From contig JAIKYB010000133.1 of assembly GCA_024683675.1 (NCBI GenBank), positions 1 through 32,747 of the forward strand: a DNA stretch of 32,747 bases, read 5' to 3'. This DNA comes from Treponema sp. GTDB taxonomy: Bacteria; Spirochaetota; Spirochaetia; Treponematales; Treponemataceae. This document shows, piece after piece, positions 7,682 to 16,520 of the stretch; the first letter of the stretch is position 1; every line of letters starts with the position of its first letter. A program made the translations under genes and the position numbers. Under the pieces are notes generated by a model, which saw nothing but the letters and a program-made list of their open reading frames with translations, searched no databases and had not been told where the DNA came from.

Positions 7682-7710
7682 AGTAGTAAATTTATTTAAT
7701 AGTGTCAAAC
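7682..7710 (-). promoter_or_regulatory. Possible promoter of the TPR-phosphoesterase-ParB-fold operon
   Basis: The minus strand has a perfect TTGACA (7710-7705) and, 17 bases on, TACTCT (7687-7682). The -10 is weak; a better TATATT lies at 22-base spacing. The site is in the 91-base divergent gap between two TPR genes. An overlapping plus-strand candidate (TTCACT 7666, TAAATT 7689) could serve the opposite gene. Confidence 0.4.
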
Positions 7711-7724
7711 GAGAAGAGGCATTT

Positions 7725-8825
7725 TTGATGATAAGAAAATATCTTGCAGTAATTTCATGTGCTTTGTTTTTGCTGAATGGAATATTTGCACAAAGCCAGG
7801 GAGAAAAATTATTTAAGGAAAATAATCCGGCAGATGCAGTTCAAGTTCTGGAAAATGAAATTTCAAATGGTATAGTTTCGGAAAATTCCTATAACTTTTT
7901 GGGTTTATCCTATTATCAGTTGGGGGAATATGAAAAATCTATAAAAGCTTTTCAAAGAGGAATTGATGTCCAGCCCGGTAATTTAAAAATCTTATCTTTT
8001 AATCAGGGAAATAGTTATTTTGCATTAAAAGAATATAATTCGGCTGTGGAATGTTATTCCAGAGCTCTGCAGGTTGAAAATGATTTTTATGAGGCACTTT
8101 TAAATCGTGCAAACAGCCTGTTAATGGGAAATAAACTAAAATCTTCAAGAAGTGATTATGCACAATTTCTGGAAAAGAATCCTGATAACGCTCAGAGTGA
8201 ACAGATTCGGCAATTAATTGCAGCTATTGATGAAGAAATTGCCCGTAGGGCAGAGGAAGAAAGACTTGAGCGTGAACGTGAAAGGGCTCGCTGGGAGCAA
8301 ATAGACGGAAGACCTGAAGAAACTTATTACGGACCTGATGGGGCTGAATGGGAAAGGGTTGATTTTGACCTGGAAGAAAGTCAGTACCAAAAAAGAGGTG
8401 CAAATTGGGAGCAAATTGACGCTGAAAAAGTTTCTGCAAGCCTTGAAGAAGAAAATGTTGAAGAAGAGAAGGTCTCTCTTCCTGAATGGGAAAAAGTTGA
8501 TGGCGTTAGAGTTGAAGAGCCGGTTGATTTTGATGGAGAGGATGATAAGGCTTTCTGGGAATCTATTGACGAAAAGGAAAGAGAATTATTGAAGAGTCTG
8601 GATGCTCAGGGGGTCGAAGAATATAAAAGACGTAAGGAATATTTAATGGAGCAGGCCAGATTAGAGGCAGAAAAAAATGGAAGCCTTTCTAAAGAGGACG
8701 AAGAAGCCCTGCGAAAAAAACGTCTTGATGATCTTGCTAATTCTCTTCAAAAAACTGATGTAAATAATGTTTCTTCCGGGGCTGATGATTTAATTGAATA
8801 TGAGATGGAAGGGGAACTGGACTAA
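7725..8825 (+). CDS. Exported TPR protein with WEx(I/V)D repeats
   Basis: This 366-residue protein has an N-terminal signal peptide, probably cleaved after IFA (residue 22), so it likely acts in the periplasm. Residues about 25-165 hold three or four TPRs, for example NFLGLSYYQLGEYEKSI. A charged helix rich in E and R (about 168-190) follows. Then come five copies of WEx(I/V)D at residues 190, 209, 228, 255 and 278, spaced 19, 19, 27 and 23 residues, inside very acidic sequence. I do not recognise this repeat. An AGAGG site precedes the ATG. The stop overlaps the next TPR gene's ATG by one base (TAATG), so the two are translated together. An outer-envelope or scaffold role is only inference. 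Confidence 0.8.
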   Translation: MMIRKYLAVISCALFLLNGIFAQSQGEKLFKENNPADAVQVLENEISNGIVSENSYNFLGLSYYQLGEYEKSIKAFQRGIDVQPGNLKILSFNQGNSYFALKEYNSAVECYSRALQVENDFYEALLNRANSLLMGNKLKSSRSDYAQFLEKNPDNAQSEQIRQLIAAIDEEIARRAEEERLERERERARWEQIDGRPEETYYGPDGAEWERVDFDLEESQYQKRGANWEQIDAEKVSASLEEENVEEEKVSLPEWEKVDGVRVEEPVDFDGEDDKAFWESIDEKERELLKSLDAQGVEEYKRRKEYLMEQARLEAEKNGSLSKEDEEALRKKRLDDLANSLQKTDVNNVSSGADDLIEYEMEGELD

Positions 8826-10597
8826 TGTTCGGAAAATCTGATAAGGCTGATAAAGAAAAATCTGTTTTTCGTAAAGCCATTATTATAGAAATAATTGCAG
8901 TGATTTTATTACTGATCCTTCTCTTAATGCGGTGTTCTTCAAAAAATAAAAGTAAGTTGTCTGCAAGCACAAAAGGTGAGGATTATTTACCTTATTCGGA
9001 GGCTGAACAAAAAAGTGGGACTTCTGGTGAAGCTGACCTTGAGAAGTCTTTCTTAGAAGATAGACAGCTTGAATATGCCGATGGTCAAAGTGACTTGAAA
9101 AGTGAAATTGAAGAAAGAGAAGTCTCTGAGGATATGTCTACGGAGAGTGAGTCGCTAAAGGACGAAGCTGCAGATAACTTGCTCGAAGAAAATGAGCCTG
9201 CAGAGAGCTTTCTTGCAGAGACAGTGTCTGAGAATGGAGATGGGGCAGATAAGGAGACTTTGAATATAGAGTCTTCGGAGTCTAAAGTTCCAGAGCCGGA
9301 TAAAACAAAAGAAACTAAAGTTTCAGAGGTAAATAATCCAGAGCCTGATAAAGTAAAAGAAGCTTCTGATGAAAAGAAAGCTGATACAGAATTAAGAAAT
9401 ATGCTGGATGCTTTTGCAAATAGTGAATCCGATTCAGAAAAAGAAGAACTCTTAGAGAATGCTATAAAAAATGCCCGTAAGATTCTTGAAAAAGATCCAA
9501 CAAATGATGCTGCATATTATTTTGTAGCTCAGGATGAATTAAAGAAAAGGAATTATGAGCTTGCTATGGAAGCTTTAGCTCGTGCTATAGAGTTCAATAA
9601 GTTTAATTATTTATATTATTATGATTCCGGTAAGGTTTGCTATCTTCGTAAGGATTTTAATCAGGCCATTGCAGATTTTAAGCGTTCTATAGAATTGAAT
9701 GATAATTTTCATCCTAGCTGGTATAACCTGGGACTATGTGAATTAAAGTTTAAAAGGGTAGATTCAGCTTTAGATGCATTTTTACATGCTGTTAATATCA
9801 ATCCTGAATATGAAAAAGGCTGGCTTGAAACTGCAAGAGCATACAATCGACTAAAGGATTCTGAAAATGCTATTGAGGCATATAAAAAGGTTATAGAAAT
9901 AAATAGTAAAAATATTCTTCCTGTTATGGAGCTTGGTTCTATCTATTTTGAGGAATGCAGATTCGAAGATGCTGAAGAAATGTATAAGAATGCTTTAATG
10001 AATCTTGCTGATGGAGAAGAGCAGACTCTAACTAAATATAATCTTTCTATAGTTTTAATTGAAGATAAGAAATATGAGGAAGCCTTACCTTATGCCTGGT
10101 CTGCCTATGATGAAAAGGACTCTCTAAGAAATGACACTATTCGTTCAAATGTGACCTATAATTACGCCCTGGTACAGGAGCTTTTAGGAAATAATACTGT
10201 GTCTCTTGATTTGTATCGCGAATCTATTGCATTAAATCCTAATCAAGAAAAATCAAAAATCAATCTTGCCAATATTTTAATGATGACTCCAGGTTCTGAA
10301 GCTGAAGCTGTCGAAGTTCTTGAAAGTTTATATGAGAAGAATCCTGAAAATCAGGATATTTTGGAAAACCTTGCAAACGCCTGTATGCTTGCTTCTTTCT
10401 ATGAAAAATCAAGAGATTATTATATTCAGCTTCTTGATATTGATAATGAAGACTGGATTGCTTATCTGAATATTTCAAAATGCTATATTCAGCTTGGTGA
10501 TAGCGAAAATGCCCTCCGATATCTGGCTTATCTGAACGCAAACAAGCCGGATTTTAAGAGTGAAGAAGTTGAAATGCTTTTGAATAGCCTGCTTTAG
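8825..10597 (+). CDS. Membrane-anchored TPR protein with acidic linker
   Basis: This 590-residue protein has a short basic N-terminus, one transmembrane helix (about residues 17-36) and a low-complexity acidic linker rich in E, S and D (about 40-185). An array of about ten TPRs follows to the C-terminus, for example YYYDSGKVCYLRKDFNQAI and NLGLCELKFKRVDSALDAF. The topology suggests the TPR array is held away from the membrane by a flexible stalk. A cysteine right after the helix (MRCSS) is not a convincing lipobox. It is coupled to the preceding exported TPR gene and converges on mutL, with the two stop codons overlapping by four bases. It may act as an assembly scaffold for envelope proteins; no specific function is recognised. 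Confidence 0.8.
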   Translation: MFGKSDKADKEKSVFRKAIIIEIIAVILLLILLLMRCSSKNKSKLSASTKGEDYLPYSEAEQKSGTSGEADLEKSFLEDRQLEYADGQSDLKSEIEEREVSEDMSTESESLKDEAADNLLEENEPAESFLAETVSENGDGADKETLNIESSESKVPEPDKTKETKVSEVNNPEPDKVKEASDEKKADTELRNMLDAFANSESDSEKEELLENAIKNARKILEKDPTNDAAYYFVAQDELKKRNYELAMEALARAIEFNKFNYLYYYDSGKVCYLRKDFNQAIADFKRSIELNDNFHPSWYNLGLCELKFKRVDSALDAFLHAVNINPEYEKGWLETARAYNRLKDSENAIEAYKKVIEINSKNILPVMELGSIYFEECRFEDAEEMYKNALMNLADGEEQTLTKYNLSIVLIEDKKYEEALPYAWSAYDEKDSLRNDTIRSNVTYNYALVQELLGNNTVSLDLYRESIALNPNQEKSKINLANILMMTPGSEAEAVEVLESLYEKNPENQDILENLANACMLASFYEKSRDYYIQLLDIDNEDWIAYLNISKCYIQLGDSENALRYLAYLNANKPDFKSEEVEMLLNSLL

Positions 10598-12522
10598 GTG
10601 CGTTTTACAAGTTCAAAAAGTCTTTCGCGAGAAATGACAGTATAAATTGGTCGCCCGTGTGGACAATGAGGGTCTTGTAAAGTAAAGGCACTTTCTACCA
10701 GTCGGGCTGCTGTTTCATCATCCAGCACATAACCATCTTTTACTGCGGCTTTACATGCTGTCATTGCGGCTATAGAGCGAATAATTTCTTCCGGGGCGAC
10801 ATGCTTAACAAAAAGTAAGGTTTTTAAATCATATTCGCTTCCAGTCCATCTTTCAGGAATTGAAATTACTTCCCATAAACCATTTTGCCTGAACACAGTT
10901 TCGAAACCAATTGCATCTAGTGAAGGCTTTAACTTTTCCAGAAGCTTGTCTTGATTTTTAGATTCTGTGTTTATCTTATATGGTATTAAAAGCGGCTGTG
11001 ATTTTGCAGCGTTCTGTGAGTTCATCAGTTTATCAAAGAGAATTCTTTCATGAACGGCATGCTGGTCAATTATATAAAGACAATTATTTTTTTCGGCCAA
11101 AAGAAAGGTTCCTAAACAAGGACCTATGTATCGAACCTTCTGACTTTGAACCTGTGCTTTTATTTCTGTCTCTTCATTTTGTTTGAATAGAGCTTCTTCT
11201 GCCAGGGCTGCTGTGTCAAAGGAGGCTTTGTCGGTAGAAGATATTGTTGCAGAAGACATTTTTGTAGAAGAGGATAGTCCCAGATACTTGCTGCGGAAGT
11301 CTGAAACTGGTCTTTCATTATGACTGCTTGAAGGATATGTGGTATTTTTATAGCTTATATGCTTTTGATAACTGTCAGATTCTCCTTTTGCGGCAGGTGG
11401 CACTGTTGAAGTTGGCCTTTCAATTGAAGCAGAGCCTGCTATTGGATTATGATTTGGGATACTTGCCTGAAAATCAGCTTCTGGAATGGCTTCATCAGTT
11501 GGCTTGTCCTGCAAAAAATTCTGTCTTGTATAATTAAGGAAGAAGTTTTTGATAGTTGAACTTAATCCGTGATGTAAAGAAGAAATATCATAAAAGCGAG
11601 CTTCTTTTTTTGCGGGGTGAATATTAAAATCAACTAAATCAGCTTTAATCTGAATAAAAACGGCTGCGACAGGATATGTTCCATTTGGAAAGTATCCTTG
11701 ACCGCCATATTCAACGGCTTGTACCAGTGAATATTCCTGAATGCGTCTTCCGTTAGTATATATGTATATATCCTTCTTATTTGTTCTGGATACTGCAGGT
11801 TCGCCTATTACTACAGTGAATGCCCATTCCGGAGTGCTGCCACCACTTGTATTTGACAATTCATAAAATAAGACTGAATCTTCCTTGTAGGAGTTGGCAC
11901 TTATAAATCTATCTTTCAAACTTTGTCCTGCTGGAAGGTCTATTTTTTGTTCTCCGTCTTGTATAAAGCGAAAGGCAATGTCAGGACGTGCCATGGCTTT
12001 TTCTATAAAGGTATTTTTACACATTAGAGCTTCTGTTGCAGCTCTTTTTAAGAATTGTCGTCTGGCCGGAAAATTTTCAAATAGTCCTTCTGATTGAACT
12101 ATAGTTCCCTTTCTTTCAGCAACCTGTTCTAGAATATGGTCTTCTGTAATACTTGCCCTCATTTTCCAGCCACTACTGATGATTGAAAGGCGGGCAACTG
12201 CAGCAATAGAGGCCAAGGCTTCTCCGCGGAAACCTAATGTGGAAAGATTCATTAAATCCACTTCTGTTGCAATTTTACTTGTTGCGTGGGGGCGGGCACA
12301 ATTTTGCAAATCTTCTTTTGTCATGCCGCAGCCATCATCAATTATGCGGATTTTTTCTATTCCACCGCCGGCTATTTCTACGGTTATGCTTTTAGCTCCA
12401 GAATCGATTGCATTATCCATCAATTCACGAATAATTGCGTTTGGACGGTCAATGACTTCTCCAGCCGCAATTTTTCTTGCAACTTCCGGATTAAGGGTTT
12501 TTACAGGTTGCTGCAGACTCAT
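10594..12522 (-). CDS. mutL: DNA mismatch repair protein MutL
   Basis: MutL couples mismatch recognition by MutS to strand incision. The 642-residue product has the full GHKL ATPase: KIAAGEVIDRP, ELMDNAIDSGAK, DDGCGM and TLGFRGEAL. A variable linker (about residues 350-450) and the dimerisation/endonuclease domain follow. The endonuclease metal motif is DQHAVHERILFD at 486-497, where the last conserved Glu of DQHA(x)2E(x)4E is Asp. The supporting ACKAAVK (589-595) and CPHGRP (620-625) motifs are intact, so it is probably an active nicking MutL. It is translationally coupled to xseB by an ATGA overlap and ends in a four-base overlap with the convergent TPR gene. Confidence 0.97.
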   Translation of the reverse strand: MSLQQPVKTLNPEVARKIAAGEVIDRPNAIIRELMDNAIDSGAKSITVEIAGGGIEKIRIIDDGCGMTKEDLQNCARPHATSKIATEVDLMNLSTLGFRGEALASIAAVARLSIISSGWKMRASITEDHILEQVAERKGTIVQSEGLFENFPARRQFLKRAATEALMCKNTFIEKAMARPDIAFRFIQDGEQKIDLPAGQSLKDRFISANSYKEDSVLFYELSNTSGGSTPEWAFTVVIGEPAVSRTNKKDIYIYTNGRRIQEYSLVQAVEYGGQGYFPNGTYPVAAVFIQIKADLVDFNIHPAKKEARFYDISSLHHGLSSTIKNFFLNYTRQNFLQDKPTDEAIPEADFQASIPNHNPIAGSASIERPTSTVPPAAKGESDSYQKHISYKNTTYPSSSHNERPVSDFRSKYLGLSSSTKMSSATISSTDKASFDTAALAEEALFKQNEETEIKAQVQSQKVRYIGPCLGTFLLAEKNNCLYIIDQHAVHERILFDKLMNSQNAAKSQPLLIPYKINTESKNQDKLLEKLKPSLDAIGFETVFRQNGLWEVISIPERWTGSEYDLKTLLFVKHVAPEEIIRSIAAMTACKAAVKDGYVLDDETAARLVESAFTLQDPHCPHGRPIYTVISRERLFELVKRT

Positions 12523-12776
12523 CTTCTTGTTCCGTTTACCTGGCTATCGTCTGAAAATAAATCCATCTGAGGAGGATTATCTTTTGCCATTGGATTAGGT
12601 TCATTCATTAAAATCTGTATTTTTCCTTCTATTTTATCCAGCTGGCCTTCCATTCCTTTTGCCAGTTTAATTCCTTCTTCAAAATCTTTTAGAGCGTCTT
12701 CAAGTGAAATATCACTTCTTTTTATATCACCGGTAAGCTTTTCAAGCTTCTGTAAATTTTCTTCAAAGGTTGCCAT
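12519..12776 (-). CDS. xseB: Exodeoxyribonuclease VII small subunit
   Basis: XseB is the small helical subunit that binds several-fold around XseA to form exonuclease VII, which degrades single-stranded DNA to oligonucleotides. The 85-residue product shows the family pattern FEENLQKLEKLTGDI...ISLEDALKDFEEGIKLAKGME and a helical N-terminal half. The C-terminal tail (NPMAKDNPPQMDLF) is disordered-looking. It starts 11 bases after the xseA stop with an AGGAG site and overlaps mutL by four bases, forming an xseA-xseB-mutL repair operon. Confidence 0.95.
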   Translation of the reverse strand: MATFEENLQKLEKLTGDIKRSDISLEDALKDFEEGIKLAKGMEGQLDKIEGKIQILMNEPNPMAKDNPPQMDLFSDDSQVNGTRR

Positions 12777-12787
12777 ATTTTCTCCTC

Positions 12788-14005
12788 TTAATTTTCTGAA
12801 ATGCTTTCAACAACTGCTTTTATTTGTCCCTGGGCCGGAACAATTTTTATTTTTTGTCCTGCCTGCAGTTGACCTGCCTGGCGGATTATTTTTCCATCTT
12901 CACTGGTTACCATAGAGTATCCTCTTTTGAAGATTTCTTTTGGACTTGAATTTTCTAAAACTGTAATATTATTAGAAAGTTGGGTCCTTAAATCTTTAAT
13001 TTTATCCTTCATATTCTTTTCTAGATTTTCTCTGGCGCTTGCAAATCTGTTTAAGAGTGGCTGCTGGATATTTCGGAATCTGATTTCAAGGTTATCTGGA
13101 TTAAAGCTTCTGATTAAAAGTCTTTTTTGTTCAATCTTGTTGGTTATATTTGTATATAATTCCTCTTTATAAGCATTAATTGCAGCTTCAATATCTGTTT
13201 TTAGTGGTATAGCCATTTCTGCTGCTGCAGAAGGGGTTGGCGCACGACGGTCGGCTGCGTAATCACAAAGAGCCCAGTCTATTTCATGACCAACTGCAGA
13301 AATAACAGGAATGTGTGAAGCTGCTACAGAGCGAACAAGGCCTTCTTCACTAAAGGGCAAAAGATCTTCCAGGGAACCTCCGCCGCGCCCTACAATCAAT
13401 ACATCACATAAATCATAAAAGTTTGCAAGCTCAATCATTTTTATGATTGTTGCTGCGGCGCCTTCTCCCTGAACAATTGCCGGAAGAACTGTTATATTCA
13501 CTGATGGATTTCGCCTTTTTGCGACATTTAAAATATCTCGAATAGCGGCGCCTGTAGGACTTGTAACAACCCCTATAGTTTTTGGCATAAGAGGTAAGGG
13601 CTTTTTTCTTGCTTCATCAAAAAGTCCTTCTGCAGCAAGCTTCCTTTTTCTTTCTTCAAGCATCTGCAGAATATTTCCTATTCCGGCAAGTTCCATGCTG
13701 TTAACAATAATTTGATAGTTACCCTGAGGAGCATAAACAGAAAGACTTCCTGTACAGCGGACTTTATCTCCATCTTTTGGACGGAAGTTTAATTTGTAGG
13801 CTGCTCCCCTGAAAATAACTGCTTTTATCTGTGAAATATTGTCTTTAAGAGTAAAATAAATGTGCCCCGCGCCGCTTGGCCGCCAGTTTGAAATTTCACC
13901 TTCTATTATGATAGTTCTAAAGGAGCTTTCCAGTATTTCTTTGATAAGATCTGTTATTTGAGAAACCGTAAAGACAGTGTCTTGCGGTAAAATTGGACTG
14001 TTCAT
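12788..14005 (-). CDS. xseA: Exodeoxyribonuclease VII large subunit
   Basis: XseA is the catalytic subunit of exonuclease VII, involved in single-strand DNA processing during repair. The 405-residue product begins with the OB-fold DNA-binding domain (about residues 8-105, including EGEISNWRPSGAGHIYFTLKD). The catalytic core follows, with GVVTSPTGAAIRDIL, VGRGGGSLEDLLPFSEE and ISAVGHEIDWALCDYAADRRAPTPSAAAE. A coiled-coil (about 265-355) that docks XseB is next, and the C-terminus has the expected RGYSMV element. Length and motifs are typical. It is the first gene of the repair operon and divergent from the spiro-SPASM gene, with only 60 bases between starts. Confidence 0.97.
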   Translation of the reverse strand: MNSPILPQDTVFTVSQITDLIKEILESSFRTIIIEGEISNWRPSGAGHIYFTLKDNISQIKAVIFRGAAYKLNFRPKDGDKVRCTGSLSVYAPQGNYQIIVNSMELAGIGNILQMLEERKRKLAAEGLFDEARKKPLPLMPKTIGVVTSPTGAAIRDILNVAKRRNPSVNITVLPAIVQGEGAAATIIKMIELANFYDLCDVLIVGRGGGSLEDLLPFSEEGLVRSVAASHIPVISAVGHEIDWALCDYAADRRAPTPSAAAEMAIPLKTDIEAAINAYKEELYTNITNKIEQKRLLIRSFNPDNLEIRFRNIQQPLLNRFASARENLEKNMKDKIKDLRTQLSNNITVLENSSPKEIFKRGYSMVTSEDGKIIRQAGQLQAGQKIKIVPAQGQIKAVVESISEN

Positions 14006-14065
14006 TTTAATCCCAAGTTACTTTATTTTATCAACTTATTCAATGGATTGCCGATAAAGAAGTCG

Positions 14066-15592
14066 ATGAAAAGTATAGTAATTTTATATGAAAGCAAATC
14101 GGAATATGCAGAAGAAAAGGTTTTTGATAACAAATCTGCACTTGAAAAAACATATGCCTGGGCTCAGAAGTTTGCCAGTGATGATTGTATTATAAAGCTT
14201 ACTTCCTCTGACTCAGTTTGTCAGCTCTTGGAAAAAATGTCAGCACTTGCTTCAGAAAAGAAGGCTGACTATATAATTTTTGCTTATGATGACCTTCCTT
14301 TTATAAGTCAGTCAATAACTAATAATCTGATTGAACAGCATGTAAAATATCATTCAGAATATACTTTTTCAGATGGCTATCCATCGGGCTTTGCTCCGGA
14401 AATAATTGACAGTCAGGCTGTCAATATAATGGCTAAGCTTGCTGCTGGTAACTTGAAGGAAGCTGGTGCTAAGCCGCTTACAAGAGAAGGTCTTTACGCT
14501 TTTGTTAAAAACGATATCAATGCCTTTGAAGTAGAAACTTTGATCGCTGCCCATGATTGGAGACTTTATCGTTTTGCCTTTAACACTGGAACAAAGAGAG
14601 ATTTTCTTTCTTCCCTTGCTTTGGAAAAGGAAGCAAAAGCTTCTGGAATAGATATTGATAATCCGGATTGCTTAGCAGAGCTTGCAGCCTCCTCTGTTAG
14701 TGTACTAAAAACACTTCCTGCCTTTTATACAATAGAAATATGTAATCAGACAAAAAATCCTGCAATTTATAATCCACTGTCTTGTCAAAATTATAAAATA
14801 GAAGAAAAGAAAATGTCTTTTGAAAGTTTTTCTTCTCTAATAGACAATATTTCAGATTTCAGTGATGATGCAGTAATAGCACTTTCGTTAAATGGGGAAG
14901 CCTTCCTTCATCCGGATATTATAAAATTTGCTGAATGTGTGCTTGAGAAAGCTGAACTTTCCTTATTTATAGAAAGCGACGGCTTGAACCTTACAGAAAA
15001 CTTCTGTAGTGCACTTAAAAATATAGTTGAAAAAGCTCCTAAGTCATGTAAAAATCCATATCCAAAGTTAATGCTGGCACTTCAGTTGGATTCATTTTCT
15101 GAGGAAGGATATATAAAGGTCCATCCTGCTGCTTGTCAAGGTGATTACAATAAAGCAGTTCAAACTACAATCAATCTTGCTCAGCTTTTCCCGGGTGCCG
15201 TATATCCTCAATTTGTACGCATGAATGAAAATGAAGAGGAGCTGGAAGCTTTCTTCCGCTTTTGGTCTGAAAAAACAAGTCCAACTGGGGGAAACTGTCT
15301 TATTCAAAAATATGATGATATTGCAGGTCTTCTTCCTCCTCGTAAGCCGGCAGATCTTGCTCCTTTAAACAGATTTGTCTGCTGGCATTTACGACGGGAT
15401 ATGACAATTCTTGCTAATGGAGATTTTGTTTGCTGTAAGGCCTGTATGTTTGAAAAGCCATTAGCAAATGTCTTTGATGAAGATTTAGAAGCTGCATGGC
15501 ATAAAACAGATGACTTATTATCTTTACATATAGAAAATAAATTAAACGAAAAGTGCGGGAAATGTGATGAATTCTATACCTTTAACTTTTGA
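14066..15592 (+). CDS. Spiro-SPASM protein: nucleotidyltransferase-like domain, cysteine-less radical-SAM-like domain, SPASM domain
   Basis: This 508-residue protein matches the spirochaete-restricted spiro-SPASM family, whose function is not known to me. Residues about 1-150 look like an SpsF/IspD-type nucleotidyltransferase fold, with ADYIIFAYDDLPFI and DGYPSGFAPEIIDSQ. The middle (about 220-400) has the shape of a radical SAM barrel. Where CxxxCxxC should follow IEI(x)N there is NQTKNPAIYN, so the three cluster cysteines are missing. The C-terminal SPASM-like domain keeps cysteines at 439, 456, 457, 460, 497 and 500. It heads a tight operon of sugar-activation-type genes. I chose ATG 14066 over the track's TTG 14048; neither has a strong ribosome site. 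A binding or structural role is possible. Confidence 0.78.
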   Translation: MKSIVILYESKSEYAEEKVFDNKSALEKTYAWAQKFASDDCIIKLTSSDSVCQLLEKMSALASEKKADYIIFAYDDLPFISQSITNNLIEQHVKYHSEYTFSDGYPSGFAPEIIDSQAVNIMAKLAAGNLKEAGAKPLTREGLYAFVKNDINAFEVETLIAAHDWRLYRFAFNTGTKRDFLSSLALEKEAKASGIDIDNPDCLAELAASSVSVLKTLPAFYTIEICNQTKNPAIYNPLSCQNYKIEEKKMSFESFSSLIDNISDFSDDAVIALSLNGEAFLHPDIIKFAECVLEKAELSLFIESDGLNLTENFCSALKNIVEKAPKSCKNPYPKLMLALQLDSFSEEGYIKVHPAACQGDYNKAVQTTINLAQLFPGAVYPQFVRMNENEEELEAFFRFWSEKTSPTGGNCLIQKYDDIAGLLPPRKPADLAPLNRFVCWHLRRDMTILANGDFVCCKACMFEKPLANVFDEDLEAAWHKTDDLLSLHIENKLNEKCGKCDEFYTFNF

Positions 15593-16520
15593 TGAACATC
15601 AGATAAAAAGAACAGTTATAGGAGGCTCTGTAAATACAGCAGCGGACTGTCTTAATATATCTGTAATTTTATTAAATACCAGTGGAAGTCACTTAAAAAC
15701 TCATGTTTTTGAGAATCTTTTGGAATGTAAGTTTCAGTCCATAGTTTCTGTTGAACATGAGGCAGGTAATTTTTCCCTGGATGATATGTCCAAAAAGTTT
15801 CCTTCTATAAAATTTATTATTCCTTTGGAAAAAACTAGTGATGGTGAGCTCATAAATATTGCTATGAGTGAAATCAATTCTGATTATGTACTTGTGCTTA
15901 GAGACAGCCTGAATATTCCTGTAAGTACAATTCTTCCTCATCTAGCAGAAAATCTTACAGAGAATGGAAATTACTGTATTGTTCCAAGACTTTTTGATTC
16001 TGCAAAAAATGAATTGCCCTGTTCCTTCGTGCCGGCTTATAGTAAAGGGCATTTTTCTATAGAATCTTCAACTGCTATTTCTGATGGGGCAAAGACTCTT
16101 TATCCTTTTGATTATATTGGTCTTTATAATCGGGCAAAATTTATACAAATGGGGGGATTCGACTGGACCATTACAGCCCCCTATTGGCAGATTCTAGATT
16201 TATCAATGCGTTCCTGGCTTTTTGGAGAAAAGACACTTCTTACTTCCAAGCTGCAGTTTAATTATATAGAAGAACCTCCAGTTGAAGACAGAACCTCTAC
16301 CTTGAGTTATCTAAGATATTATTTGAAAAATGAATTACCAAGGATTCGATTTGGACAGGGGATAATAAAAAAACGTTCGTTTTTTACATTTTTTATGCGT
16401 TCTTCCTGCGGAATTCTTGAAGCTCAAAGACAATTTATGGCAGCCCGTTATTGGGTTGCAAAAAATAAATATAAATTCAATATGGATTTGCAAAAGCTTA
16501 TTGAAACTTGGAATGAGTAA
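15567..16520 (+). CDS. Family 2-like glycosyltransferase (GT-A fold), catalytic motif degenerate
   Basis: This 317-residue protein has a GT2-like layout: an opening strand ISVILLNTSG (about residues 30-39), SDYVLVLRDSLNIP where the DxD-containing strand is expected, and GGFDWTITAPYWQILDLSMRSWLFG (about 196-220). The last resembles the GGFDE...D.DL..R motif of GT2 enzymes. The metal-binding aspartates are only partly kept (LRDS), so activity is uncertain. The C-terminal part is basic and aromatic and might contact membrane lipid. The gene starts inside the end of the spiro-SPASM gene (26-base overlap) and its stop abuts the next ATG. GTG 15564 is an alternative start. A transferase role in the same sugar pathway is inferred. 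Confidence 0.62.
   Translation: MNSIPLTFDEHQIKRTVIGGSVNTAADCLNISVILLNTSGSHLKTHVFENLLECKFQSIVSVEHEAGNFSLDDMSKKFPSIKFIIPLEKTSDGELINIAMSEINSDYVLVLRDSLNIPVSTILPHLAENLTENGNYCIVPRLFDSAKNELPCSFVPAYSKGHFSIESSTAISDGAKTLYPFDYIGLYNRAKFIQMGGFDWTITAPYWQILDLSMRSWLFGEKTLLTSKLQFNYIEEPPVEDRTSTLSYLRYYLKNELPRIRFGQGIIKKRSFFTFFMRSSCGILEAQRQFMAARYWVAKNKYKFNMDLQKLIETWNE

Noticed and set aside
8824-8940. Lipobox in the second plus-strand TPR protein (LLMRC)
   Set aside because: The helix is long and the residues before Cys do not fit a lipobox; a membrane anchor is the simpler reading.
12179-12598. 139-residue plus-strand ORF
   Set aside because: It runs antisense to the well-supported start of mutL and the end of xseB, has no ribosome site and shows no domain. 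It is a shadow frame.
14048-14065. TTG start for the spiro-SPASM gene
   Set aside because: ATG 14066 is a normal start only six codons later; neither site has a strong ribosome site, so the ATG is preferred.
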